Below are positions 25,769 to 33,060 of a stretch of DNA of 64,000 bases, one piece after another. Source of the stretch: Rhizobium sp. BK313 (GTDB lineage: Bacteria; Pseudomonadota; Alphaproteobacteria; Rhizobiales; Rhizobiaceae); NCBI RefSeq assembly GCF_014193655.1, contig NZ_JACHZQ010000002.1, positions 1 to 64,000 of the forward strand, given 5' to 3'. Both the position numbers and the translations under genes were made by a program. The notes below the pieces were generated by a model. That model was not told the DNA's origin. It saw only the letters and a program-made list of their open reading frames with translations, and did not search any database. Position 1 is the first letter of the stretch. Every line of letters begins with the position of its first letter.

Positions 25769-27295
25769 ATGGCAATCCTCTTCAGGAACGTAAGGGTGTT
25801 TTCCCAGGAGCCTGCCGAAGGTTCCTCCGGAGAGACCCATGTGCTGGTCGACGGCAACACCATCCGCGCCGTCGGAGATGAGGCCGCGCGCCTAGCGCCG
25901 GCCGATGCCGAGGTCGTCGAGGGCAAGGGAGACCTCTTGATCCCGGGCCTGATCAACGCGCATTTCCATTCGCCGGTCAACCACATGAAGGGCATGCTGC
26001 CGAGCCTGCCGCTCGAAATCTTCATGCTCTACGAATCCCCCGATTTCGAGCCGCTGCGCCCCTCGCCGCGCGAAGCCTATGTCCGCACCATGCTCGCCGC
26101 CATGGAGATGCTGCGCAACGGCACGACGTCCGTCCAGGACGACGCCTTCTTCGTGCCGCATCCGACGCCCGACATCATCGATGCGGTGATGCAGGCCTAT
26201 CGCGATGTCGGCATCCGCGCGACAGTCGCGCTCGATCAGCCGGAGCTTGCGGAACTCGACAAGCTGCCGTTTCTCGCCGAGATGCTGCCTGAGACGCTGC
26301 GCGCGGAACTGCGCGAGCCCCCGGTTTTCGGCAGGGCGAGGCTGCTCGAATGTTATCGCCACCTCATAGAAACATGGCACGGCCACGACGGCGGACGGCT
26401 GTCGGCGGCGGTCTCCTGTTCCGCGCCGCAGCGCGTATCGCCGGACTATATGGGTGAACTCGACGCGTTGAGCCGCGCCCACGACCTGCCTTTCTACACC
26501 CATATGCTGGAGACCAAGCTGCAACGGGTGCTTGCCGATGAACAGCCGCGCTTCGCAGGGCGCTCGCTGGTGCGCTATACCGCCGATCTCGGCTTCCTCT
26601 CGGAGCGGATGAATGTCATCCACGCGATCTGGATGGACGATGCCGATTACGACCTGATCGCCGAGGCCGGCACATCGGTCGCCCATAATCCGATCAGCAA
26701 TCTGCGCCTCGGCAGCGGCGTCATGCCGTTCCGCAAGCTGCGTGATCGTGGCATCAACATCTGCCTGGGTACGGACGAGGCCATCGCCGACGACGCAGTC
26801 AATATGTGGTCCGTCGCGAAGATGGCGGGCCTGATCCACAATATCGGCGGACCCGACTATGGACGCTGGCCCACCGCCTCCGAAATTCTCGAATGCCTCT
26901 TCCAGGGCGGTGCCCAGGCGATGCGGCGCGGCGAAAGCCTGGGAAGCGTGGAGCCCGGCAAGCTCGCCGACCTTGCGCTCGTCAATCTCGACAGTGGAGC
27001 CTTCACGCCGCTGAACGATGTGCACCGCCAGATGGTCTATTGCGAAAACGGCAGTTCGGTACGCCTGACCATGGTTGCCGGCCGCATCGTCTTCGATGGC
27101 AATCGTCTGGCGACCGTCGACGAGGCGGCCATTCGTGCCGAAGCGCGTGAGATATTCAGCGGCCGTCAAGGCGCCTTGACGGCAGCGCGCCTCGAAGCCG
27201 ACCGCTGGCTGCCCTACTACCAGCAGATGGTCTCAAAAGCCGCTGCCAGCGACATCCACATGAACCGCTGGCTCGGCTACGCCGACGAGCACTGA
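25769..27295 (+). CDS. Metal-dependent amidohydrolase (TRZ/ATZ, guanine/cytosine deaminase-like)
   Basis: A 508-residue amidohydrolase-superfamily enzyme. Metal ligands are INAHFHS (H65, H67), THMLETK (H245, with E248 as the proton shuttle of the deaminase/chlorohydrolase subgroup), VIHAIWMD (H285) and LGTDEA (D336). The HxxE pattern favours hydrolytic deamination or dechlorination of a heterocycle over hydantoinase chemistry. It is about 50 residues longer than most relatives; the extra C-terminal helix runs from about 460. GGAG precedes the ATG. It is co-transcribed with the racemase. Confidence 0.9.
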   Translation: MAILFRNVRVFSQEPAEGSSGETHVLVDGNTIRAVGDEAARLAPADAEVVEGKGDLLIPGLINAHFHSPVNHMKGMLPSLPLEIFMLYESPDFEPLRPSPREAYVRTMLAAMEMLRNGTTSVQDDAFFVPHPTPDIIDAVMQAYRDVGIRATVALDQPELAELDKLPFLAEMLPETLRAELREPPVFGRARLLECYRHLIETWHGHDGGRLSAAVSCSAPQRVSPDYMGELDALSRAHDLPFYTHMLETKLQRVLADEQPRFAGRSLVRYTADLGFLSERMNVIHAIWMDDADYDLIAEAGTSVAHNPISNLRLGSGVMPFRKLRDRGINICLGTDEAIADDAVNMWSVAKMAGLIHNIGGPDYGRWPTASEILECLFQGGAQAMRRGESLGSVEPGKLADLALVNLDSGAFTPLNDVHRQMVYCENGSSVRLTMVAGRIVFDGNRLATVDEAAIRAEAREIFSGRQGALTAARLEADRWLPYYQQMVSKAAASDIHMNRWLGYADEH

Positions 27296-27309
27296 TCGGG
27301 AGAATTGCA

Positions 27310-28191
27310 ATGCTTCCAAGCCACGGACGATACGAGTTTTCCCCCATCACCGAACGTCCCGACTACCGCTGGCCGAACGGCGCCGGATTGGCGCTTTATG
27401 TCGCGCTCGGAGTGGAGGAATACCGCTTCGGCGACGGGCTGACCGAGGATATCATTCCGGGCGCCAGCAAGCCCGACATGGTCAATACCTCGTGGCGCGA
27501 TTATGGCAATCGCGTCGGCGGCTTTCGCCTGCTCGACCGGCTCGCCTCGCGCGGCATCGCACCTGCGATCCTGTTGAATACCGAGGTTTACGACCATGCG
27601 CCTTCCCTGATGAAGGCCGCGGCGGAAGCTGGCGCCGAGATCGTCGGCCATGGCCGCACCAATTCCGACACCCTCGCTGGCATGGAGCCTGCCGAGGAAC
27701 TCGCCTATCTCAAATCAGTCCAGGAGCGCATCACATCAGAACAGGGTTTTCCGGCCAAGGGCTGGTCGAGCCCCTGGCTCGCCCATACCGACAATACGCT
27801 GGACCTGCTGCCGCGGGCCGGCTTTTCCTATCTTCTCGACTTGCGCATGGACGACCAGCCGGTCTGGTTGAAAACCACATCCTCGCCCGTGCTCGCCCTG
27901 CCCTATGCGCTGGAACTCAATGACAGCTCGACGCTGATCGGGCGGCAGACGACGGCGCGCGACTTCGCAACGATGATCATCGACGAATTCGACGAGTTGC
28001 TTCTGGCGGCCGAACGTCAACCGCTTGTCATGAGCATTGTGGTGCACAGCTTCATCTCGGGTCAGCCGTTCCGGCTGGCGGCCCTGACCCAGGCACTCGA
28101 CCATATAGCCGCGCATCGCGACCAAATATGGCTGACGCAGCCCGGGCGCATTTTTGATTTCGTTTCAGCCGACGCGGCGCTAGCTATATAG
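27310..28191 (+). CDS. Polysaccharide-deacetylase-fold hydrolase, PuuE-like (second copy)
   Basis: A 293-residue member of the NodB-fold family, in the PuuE-like branch. Conserved blocks are WRDYGNRVGGFRLLDRL, AEIVGHGRTNSDTL, GWSSPWLAHTDNTLDLL, DDQPVWLKT and VVHSFISGQP. The usual first metal pair reads ALGVEEYRF, so zinc binding is doubtful, as in the copy at 5694-6590. It starts after GGGAG, 14 bp from the amidohydrolase stop, and is the last gene of the rightward arm. Its stop touches the end of an IS6-type element, so the last few residues may be IS-derived. Confidence 0.86.
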   Translation: MLPSHGRYEFSPITERPDYRWPNGAGLALYVALGVEEYRFGDGLTEDIIPGASKPDMVNTSWRDYGNRVGGFRLLDRLASRGIAPAILLNTEVYDHAPSLMKAAAEAGAEIVGHGRTNSDTLAGMEPAEELAYLKSVQERITSEQGFPAKGWSSPWLAHTDNTLDLLPRAGFSYLLDLRMDDQPVWLKTTSSPVLALPYALELNDSSTLIGRQTTARDFATMIIDEFDELLLAAERQPLVMSIVVHSFISGQPFRLAALTQALDHIAAHRDQIWLTQPGRIFDFVSADAALAI

Positions 28192-28584
28192 GCTTTGTTG
28201 CGTCGCCTTAACTGGTAGCACTTCGTGGCGAGGATTTGTGTGGCGAGTTTCAGGCAGCGATCGACCAGGCGATTTTACGCCATGTCGAGATGGCGTGAGC
28301 TCGGAGCTGGCGGTGATCGGCGGCTGTCAGATGTTTGCGATGAAGGAGGAAAAGATTTGCAATCTGGCCATGGCTTGAGACGAAGCGCTGGCATTGCCGT
28401 GTCGACTTGAAGCGCATCATGCGTCGCTCTCGCCGTCGAAGAGGAAGATGAGAGTTTTCTGCGCGGTTGTTTAGGCCCTTGTGCGAACGATGCCCGACGC
28501 TCGGCATCAATCCAGCTTTCGCGGTGGCGTAAGAGCGCAGCTTGTCGGTCACCATGACGCGCGGTGCTACCCCTTGGCCCTTGA
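28192..28584 (-). pseudogene. IS6-family transposase C-terminal half with terminal repeat
   Basis: The left edge GGCTTTGTTGCG looks like an IS6 terminal repeat. Read leftward, the frame gives LLKGQGVAPRVMVTDKLRSY, GLNNRAENSHLPLRRRER, MRFKSTRQCQRFVSSHGQI and ADHRQLRAHAISTWRKI. The N-terminal half is replaced at 28585 by the end of a different IS6 copy in the same frame, making a chimera. It is not functional. Confidence 0.82.
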
Positions 28585-28864
28585 GCAGCTTGCGCGGCAT
28601 CGTAAACTTAATGGGCGTGGGGCAGTCGTAGCCTGCTTGCAGCAGGGCGTTTGATGCCCGAATGATTTTTACCCACAGGTTGATCGCCTCTGAACGTAGT
28701 GCGCGATGATCGCTGGAGGAGATGTCGTGTCTGGGGATTTGGAACAGGTTGGCAATCGGATCATGGATGGAGACGAAGCGCTGCAAATGGCGCTGTGACT
28801 TGAAGCGTTTCATGATCCGTTCCCGTCGCCGGACTGGCTGGTGGGTATTTTCCGCCCGATCATT
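28585..28864 (-). repeat. 280-bp inverted repeat, left copy (IS6 transposase C-terminal segment)
   Basis: The reverse complement matches 35403-35682 base for base except at two positions. It encodes NDRAENTHQPVRRRER, KRFKSQRHLQRFVSIHDPIA and the unusual tail ASNALLQAGYDCPTPIKF. Together with the right copy it brackets a sugar importer and the esterase-GntR gene in inverted orientation. Confidence 0.9.
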
Positions 28865-28892
28865 ACGCTCGGAGCCGAAGGCAACATGGCCA

Positions 28893-29132
28893 ATGCGGAC
28901 CATGATCGGCGCGCTTGTTCTGACCGTGATTTCGGTCGCCGCCGCGGAAGTCGCCCGGCCAGTTCGATACCTGAACGTGCTTCTGGGAGGCGCACTATTC
29001 ATCACGCCATTCGTCTACGAAGGTACCCTTGTTGGAACACTCGGAAGCGTCTCAGCCGGGACCGCCTTGATCGGGCTCCGCTTTCGTCGCGGCCTAATCA
29101 GGGAGCGTTGCGGCAATTGGAATCCTCATTGA
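28893..29132 (+). pseudogene. Membrane-protein fragment with SPW-like repeat
   Basis: The frame encodes MIGALVLTVISVAAAEVARP followed by RYLNVLLGGALFITPFVYEG and a third hydrophobic stretch, resembling the end of an SPW-repeat membrane protein. The N-terminus is replaced by IS sequence, so this is a truncated remnant. Confidence 0.4.
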
Positions 29133-29181
29133 GCAGACCGTCATTCTGAAAGCAGAGACGCGTGCACCAAGTCTGCGAATT

Positions 29182-29811
29182 TCATGCGGTTCGGCGCAGA
29201 GCGGCGCTACTGCCGGGCGACGTCCTTGCGACCGGCACTCCCCCGGCGTCGGGTTCGGCAAGGGCCGCTTCTTGGCGGGAGGTGATGTCCTGGAATGCAA
29301 CATCGCTCACCTCTGCACACAACGCCACGTGATCCTTGCTTGAATACGCCTGCACAAGCTGACACTCGACGAGCTCGGTCTCGTTTGCCGCCGGAGAGCT
29401 TGTCAGCTCGCCGGCGTCCGGCCACGTCCGCGAGAAACGATTGCCAATGAGGCCAAGCCTCGCGTCATATTCGCCAAGTCCATTCTCACGAGCAAAAGCC
29501 GCAGCGAAGTCGGCTGTTGTGATTGGCCGTCCCGCTTCCTGCAGGGTGCGCAGCACGAAACTGCGGCGATCAAAGCCTTTGAAGAGCACAGAGATGCCGT
29601 TCATATCGACTCCATCCAGCTTTCGGCGGCGGCGCACGGCACTGCCATCCGACACTGGCGAGTAATCCGGCTCATAGGATCTGATGACGACATCAAACGC
29701 AGCCTGCTGCTGCTCAAGTACCACGATCTGCTTCACAGTTCTTCGATGTGAAGGCCGATCTCGGCCCGCTTTCTCTTCAATTCGTCTGCAACAAAAACCA
29801 TAGGCAACCAC
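29182..29811 (-). CDS. Hypothetical protein, possibly degenerate
   Basis: I do not recognise the function. The central part (about residues 35-125) reads like a real conserved protein, with VLFKGFDRRSFVLRTLQEAG and ITTADFAAAFARENGLGEYD, suggesting a small winged-helix-like fold seen in rhizobial plasmid proteins of unknown role. The first 30 and last 70 residues are low-complexity and unlike a conserved fold, so the ends may come from frame decay. It has no clear ribosome site and no operon partners; IS remnants lie to its left. Confidence 0.35.
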   Translation of the reverse strand: MVAYGFCCRRIEEKAGRDRPSHRRTVKQIVVLEQQQAAFDVVIRSYEPDYSPVSDGSAVRRRRKLDGVDMNGISVLFKGFDRRSFVLRTLQEAGRPITTADFAAAFARENGLGEYDARLGLIGNRFSRTWPDAGELTSSPAANETELVECQLVQAYSSKDHVALCAEVSDVAFQDITSRQEAALAEPDAGGVPVARTSPGSSAALRRTA

Positions 29812-29886
29812 TCCATCGGATCGCGACGATCCTATGAGTTCGGCGGATCCGAGTCTCGTGGCAGTTGCTACCTAATTCCGAAAACA

Positions 29887-30690
29887 TCAGATCGATGCAA
29901 GGCTCGTTTCTGCTTCCGTCAGCAAAGACCTTAGCTCTTCGCCTCCCGCCATTAGTTCGATAACTTCACCTACAGACTTCTCGCCTTTCTTAAAGCTTGC
30001 GAGAACCTCACCACGCCGCAGAATTAGAAACGCGTCACCGACGGAATGGGCATGGTAGGCATTGTGGGTGATGAGAACGACGGCAATTCCCCGCGAGCGT
30101 ACAGTGTGAATGAGTTTCAAGACGCTGGCGGATTCTCGAACACCAAGCGCCGCTGTAGGTTCGTCGAGAACGAGGAGACGTGCACCGAAATGAAGCGCAC
30201 GGGCGATTGCCAGAGCCTGCCGTTCGCCTCCCGACATCGTCCCCACGAGCTGGCTACCGTCAGTGATACGATTGATGCCAAGTTCCCTCAGGCCTGCGAT
30301 GGCGATCGCACTCGCCTTGTCGAGATCCAGGCGTCGGAAGGGTCCCCAACCTTTTGTTGGCTCCGCAGCCAGGATGAAGTTGCGGGCCACGCTCATGAGC
30401 GGAAGCGTACCCACCTCTTGGTAGACAGTCGCGATACCGCGCTCGCGTGCATGGCGCGGCGATGTGAATTCTGTGACTTCACCATCGACCAGGATCTCAC
30501 CGGTGGTCGGACGTTCGACCCCCGTGAGCATTTTGATGACCGTCGACTTGCCGGCACCGTTTTCTCCGAGGAGGCAGAAAACCTGACCCGGCAGAACCGC
30601 CATGGATAAATGACTGACAGCCTGGACACCTAGGAAAGATTTGGATGTGTCGCGCAGTTCAATGACCGGAGTTTGTTCATAGCTACTCAT
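29887..30690 (-). CDS. Sugar ABC transporter ATPase, half-size (FrcA-like)
   Basis: A 267-residue single-domain ATPase of the ribose/fructose CUT2 class. Walker A is GENGAGKST, the signature MSGGERQALAIARAL, Walker B LLVLDEPTAALG and the H-loop LITHN. RbsA-type proteins are about 500 residues with two domains; single-domain versions like FrcA of Sinorhizobium must dimerise. It starts 2 bp after the permease stop. The longer open frame upstream lies over the permease gene and is rejected. Confidence 0.92.
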   Translation of the reverse strand: MSSYEQTPVIELRDTSKSFLGVQAVSHLSMAVLPGQVFCLLGENGAGKSTVIKMLTGVERPTTGEILVDGEVTEFTSPRHARERGIATVYQEVGTLPLMSVARNFILAAEPTKGWGPFRRLDLDKASAIAIAGLRELGINRITDGSQLVGTMSGGERQALAIARALHFGARLLVLDEPTAALGVRESASVLKLIHTVRSRGIAVVLITHNAYHAHSVGDAFLILRRGEVLASFKKGEKSVGEVIELMAGGEELRSLLTEAETSLASI

Positions 30691-30692
30691 TC

Positions 30693-31757
30693 TCAACGCC
30701 CCATCGCAAAGCGGCGCAGACGATTGTTGGTCATCACTGCCATCAACAGCAGCGCTCCGATAAAGAGCTCCGTCAGGTCCGCGTTCCAGCCCAAGAAAAA
30801 CACACCCATTGAAACAATCCCGTAGGTCATTGCGCCAAACGCGGTGCCGACGAGGGATCCGTACCCGCCGGTCAGCAGGACGCCACCAATTACACAGGCA
30901 GCAATGCCACTGAAGACATACTGCGCCCCAAGCGTGACGCTGCCGTTCTGGAACGTATAGGTCTGGAGTACGCCGACAAATGCAGCCCCCATCGCGCTCA
31001 GCACGAAGAGTATGATTTTCACCCGGTTTGTCGGGACGCCAGCCAAGCGAGCGGTGTCCACATTTCCGCCAGTCGCGTAGATCCAATTGCCGAACCGGGT
31101 GCTCTGCAACACCCATGTTGCCAACGAAGCAAGGATCACCCAATGCAGGAGAGAGATGTGAAATTCGTTCCACTTGTAGGCAAAGATGAAGCTCGCCAAC
31201 CCGGTTGGCACGGCAGAAATACTGCTTGATCCCGTCAGGGCAATCGACACGCCAAGAATCGCGCCGGTGGTCATGAACATGGTGGAGAGGGTGACGATGA
31301 AAGAGGGCAATTTCGTTTTGACGACGATCATGCCGTTCATGAAGCCGACCAGAATGGCTATCGCGAAGGCGACGCCAACACCGACGAGGGGGCTTAGCCC
31401 ATAATACCCGGTGCAGATCGCCACGATCATCGAGGCGGCACCGACCATCGCGCCGACGGAAAGATCAAACTCACCGGCAATCATCAACATGCCGACCGGA
31501 ATTGCGACAATTCCCAGCTCCGACGCCGTATCGAGCCAGTAAGCCGTGCCAAGAACGCTGAGGAACCCGGACGAACCCGCCGCGATCGCGAAGAACAGAA
31601 ACACGATTATAGCCGAAATGGCGCCCCCGATTTCCGGTCGAAGGATGATGCGCCGGAGCGCAGCAGCGCTTCCCGTCGCCGTCGCCCGGCGCACGCTGAC
31701 CGCTGGAAGTGCATTTGGCGGCTGTGCCTGTGAGATGGTTTCTTTCCCAATCACCAA
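30693..31757 (-). CDS. Sugar ABC transporter permease (RbsC/FrcC-like)
   Basis: A 354-residue CUT2 permease with 8-10 helices. Typical motifs are GIVAIPVGMLMIAGEFDLSVG, VKTKLPSFIVTLSTMFM and YATGGNVDTARLAGVP. It lies in the middle of a binding protein-permease-ATPase operon. A complex stem-loop lies between it and the binding-protein gene. Confidence 0.93.
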   Translation of the reverse strand: MVIGKETISQAQPPNALPAVSVRRATATGSAAALRRIILRPEIGGAISAIIVFLFFAIAAGSSGFLSVLGTAYWLDTASELGIVAIPVGMLMIAGEFDLSVGAMVGAASMIVAICTGYYGLSPLVGVGVAFAIAILVGFMNGMIVVKTKLPSFIVTLSTMFMTTGAILGVSIALTGSSSISAVPTGLASFIFAYKWNEFHISLLHWVILASLATWVLQSTRFGNWIYATGGNVDTARLAGVPTNRVKIILFVLSAMGAAFVGVLQTYTFQNGSVTLGAQYVFSGIAACVIGGVLLTGGYGSLVGTAFGAMTYGIVSMGVFFLGWNADLTELFIGALLLMAVMTNNRLRRFAMGR

Positions 31758-31785
31758 CTGATCTCCCTGACCATGAAACGCTGAA

Positions 31786-31841
31786 GGTGCTTTCGCGCAT
31801 GCTCACGCTCCTCATGGAGCAAGCCACATGCGCGAGCACTG
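31786..31841 (-). other. Intercistronic nested stem-loop after the binding-protein gene
   Basis: Outer arms CGCGCATG/CATGCGCG (extended by GTGCT/AGCAC-like ends) enclose an inner hairpin GCTCC-ATGA-GGAGC. It fills most of the 92-bp gap. It is a likely mRNA stability or attenuation element. Confidence 0.6.
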
Positions 31842-31849
31842 CTAATCGA

Positions 31850-32851
31850 TCACTTGGAGCCGATCACATTCGGGTATGTGTCAAACACGGCGCTGATCTT
31901 GTCGACGTTGACCTTGTCGACGACGCTGGGACCTGTCGAAACGACGCCAACCGGCGCCAGTCCGAACTTCGCGTAGTGGTAGGCAAACAACACGCCGTAG
32001 TAGCCATCAAGATAGGGCTGTTCGTTGATGAGGAATAGCAACTTGCCGTCTTTGATCTGCTGGAGAGCCACCTTGGAGACTTCCATGGTGCCCACTCTGA
32101 CTTTACCCGTCATCTGAGCAACGTCCACCGCATTGGTCGCCGCCGTACCGACGGCAGCGTTTTCCGTGAAGATGCCGTCTATACCCTGGTGCGATTGCAT
32201 GAAGGCGCCAATGTCGCGGGCCACCTTGCCTTGGTCCGTCGAATCCGCAGTCGGCAATTCGAGATTGATGGATGCCACACCCAGCGTTTTCGCTTCTTCA
32301 GCTAAGCCTTTGCAGATTGCCTGAAGGTACGCATTACCAGGAACGTTGATGACGCAAAGAATCTTCTTGGAGCCAGCTTCCTGAAGCTTCTTTGCCGCGA
32401 CCTTCCCGACATCGGGGCCCTTTTGGCCGACGAAGCCAAATGCGCCAACATTTTCCCAGCTGTCCTGTCCGGACTGGTTGACGTAAACCGGTATTCCTGC
32501 AGCAACGGCCTGTTTGATGAAGGGGTCGACAACGTTGGTGATGAAATCTCCGACCACGATCACGTCCGGATGCTGGGCGATGGCGGCTTGCATCGTGCGG
32601 GCAGACGATGCTTCGATGTCAGCTTCGTCAATCGGAATATAATTCAGATCGACCCCCAGGGCTTTCGAAGCGTCCTGCGCACCCTGATACAAAGGCGGAA
32701 AAAATGAGTCATTGAGCGGCCCCGAGACGAAGGCGACCTTGATCTTCTTTTCTTCCGCCGACGCAGGGTTGCTTGCAGCAAAACTCACCGCGCCAAGAAG
32801 CGCAAGTGAAATGCAGCCGAATTTGGTGAAAGTCGTCGAGCGTTTGAACAT
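31850..32851 (-). CDS. Sugar ABC transporter substrate-binding protein (RbsB-like)
   Basis: A 333-residue Peripla_BP_4 protein with a Sec signal peptide (cleavage near NPASAEEK). The ligand-pocket region includes SGPLNDSFFPPLYQGAQDAS, VYVNQSGQDSW and FTENAAVGTAATN. The ATG after GGGAGGAAAC is used. It is the first gene of the operon, divergent from the esterase-GntR fusion, with 209 bp between them. The pair probably handles one substrate: import here, and ester cleavage plus sensing by the fusion protein. The sugar is not identifiable by eye. Confidence 0.92.
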   Translation of the reverse strand: MFKRSTTFTKFGCISLALLGAVSFAASNPASAEEKKIKVAFVSGPLNDSFFPPLYQGAQDASKALGVDLNYIPIDEADIEASSARTMQAAIAQHPDVIVVGDFITNVVDPFIKQAVAAGIPVYVNQSGQDSWENVGAFGFVGQKGPDVGKVAAKKLQEAGSKKILCVINVPGNAYLQAICKGLAEEAKTLGVASINLELPTADSTDQGKVARDIGAFMQSHQGIDGIFTENAAVGTAATNAVDVAQMTGKVRVGTMEVSKVALQQIKDGKLLFLINEQPYLDGYYGVLFAYHYAKFGLAPVGVVSTGPSVVDKVNVDKISAVFDTYPNVIGSK

Positions 32852-32942
32852 GATGTTTCCTCCCATGGAAATCCTCAGACCAACAAGCCTCTGCTTGATG
32901 GTTTAATCCGACTGCATTTGGCCGAACTGTCCCGCAATCTCC

Positions 32943-33014
32943 CTGTTGTCGGGCTAGTTCGCATTTCCTATTTCATTTCTCAGACAACGTCAATCGAATG
33001 GACACTGTTGTCGG
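32943..33014. promoter_or_regulatory. Repeated TTGTC/GACAA half-sites in the divergent promoter
   Basis: CTGTTGTCGG occurs exactly at 32943 and 33005 (62 bp apart) and the inverse GACAAC at 32983. TTGTC/GACAA are half-sites of the type used by FCD-class GntR regulators. The region drives the importer leftward and the esterase-GntR gene rightward. Confidence 0.45.
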
Positions 33015-33060
33015 AGTTATGTAGAACACCGCACAACACGCGTTCAATTCGGAGCGATCC

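Noticed and set aside
25892..27169. A 425-codon minus-strand frame opposite the amidohydrolase
   Set aside because: It is a shadow of a gene with all metal-binding residues in place.
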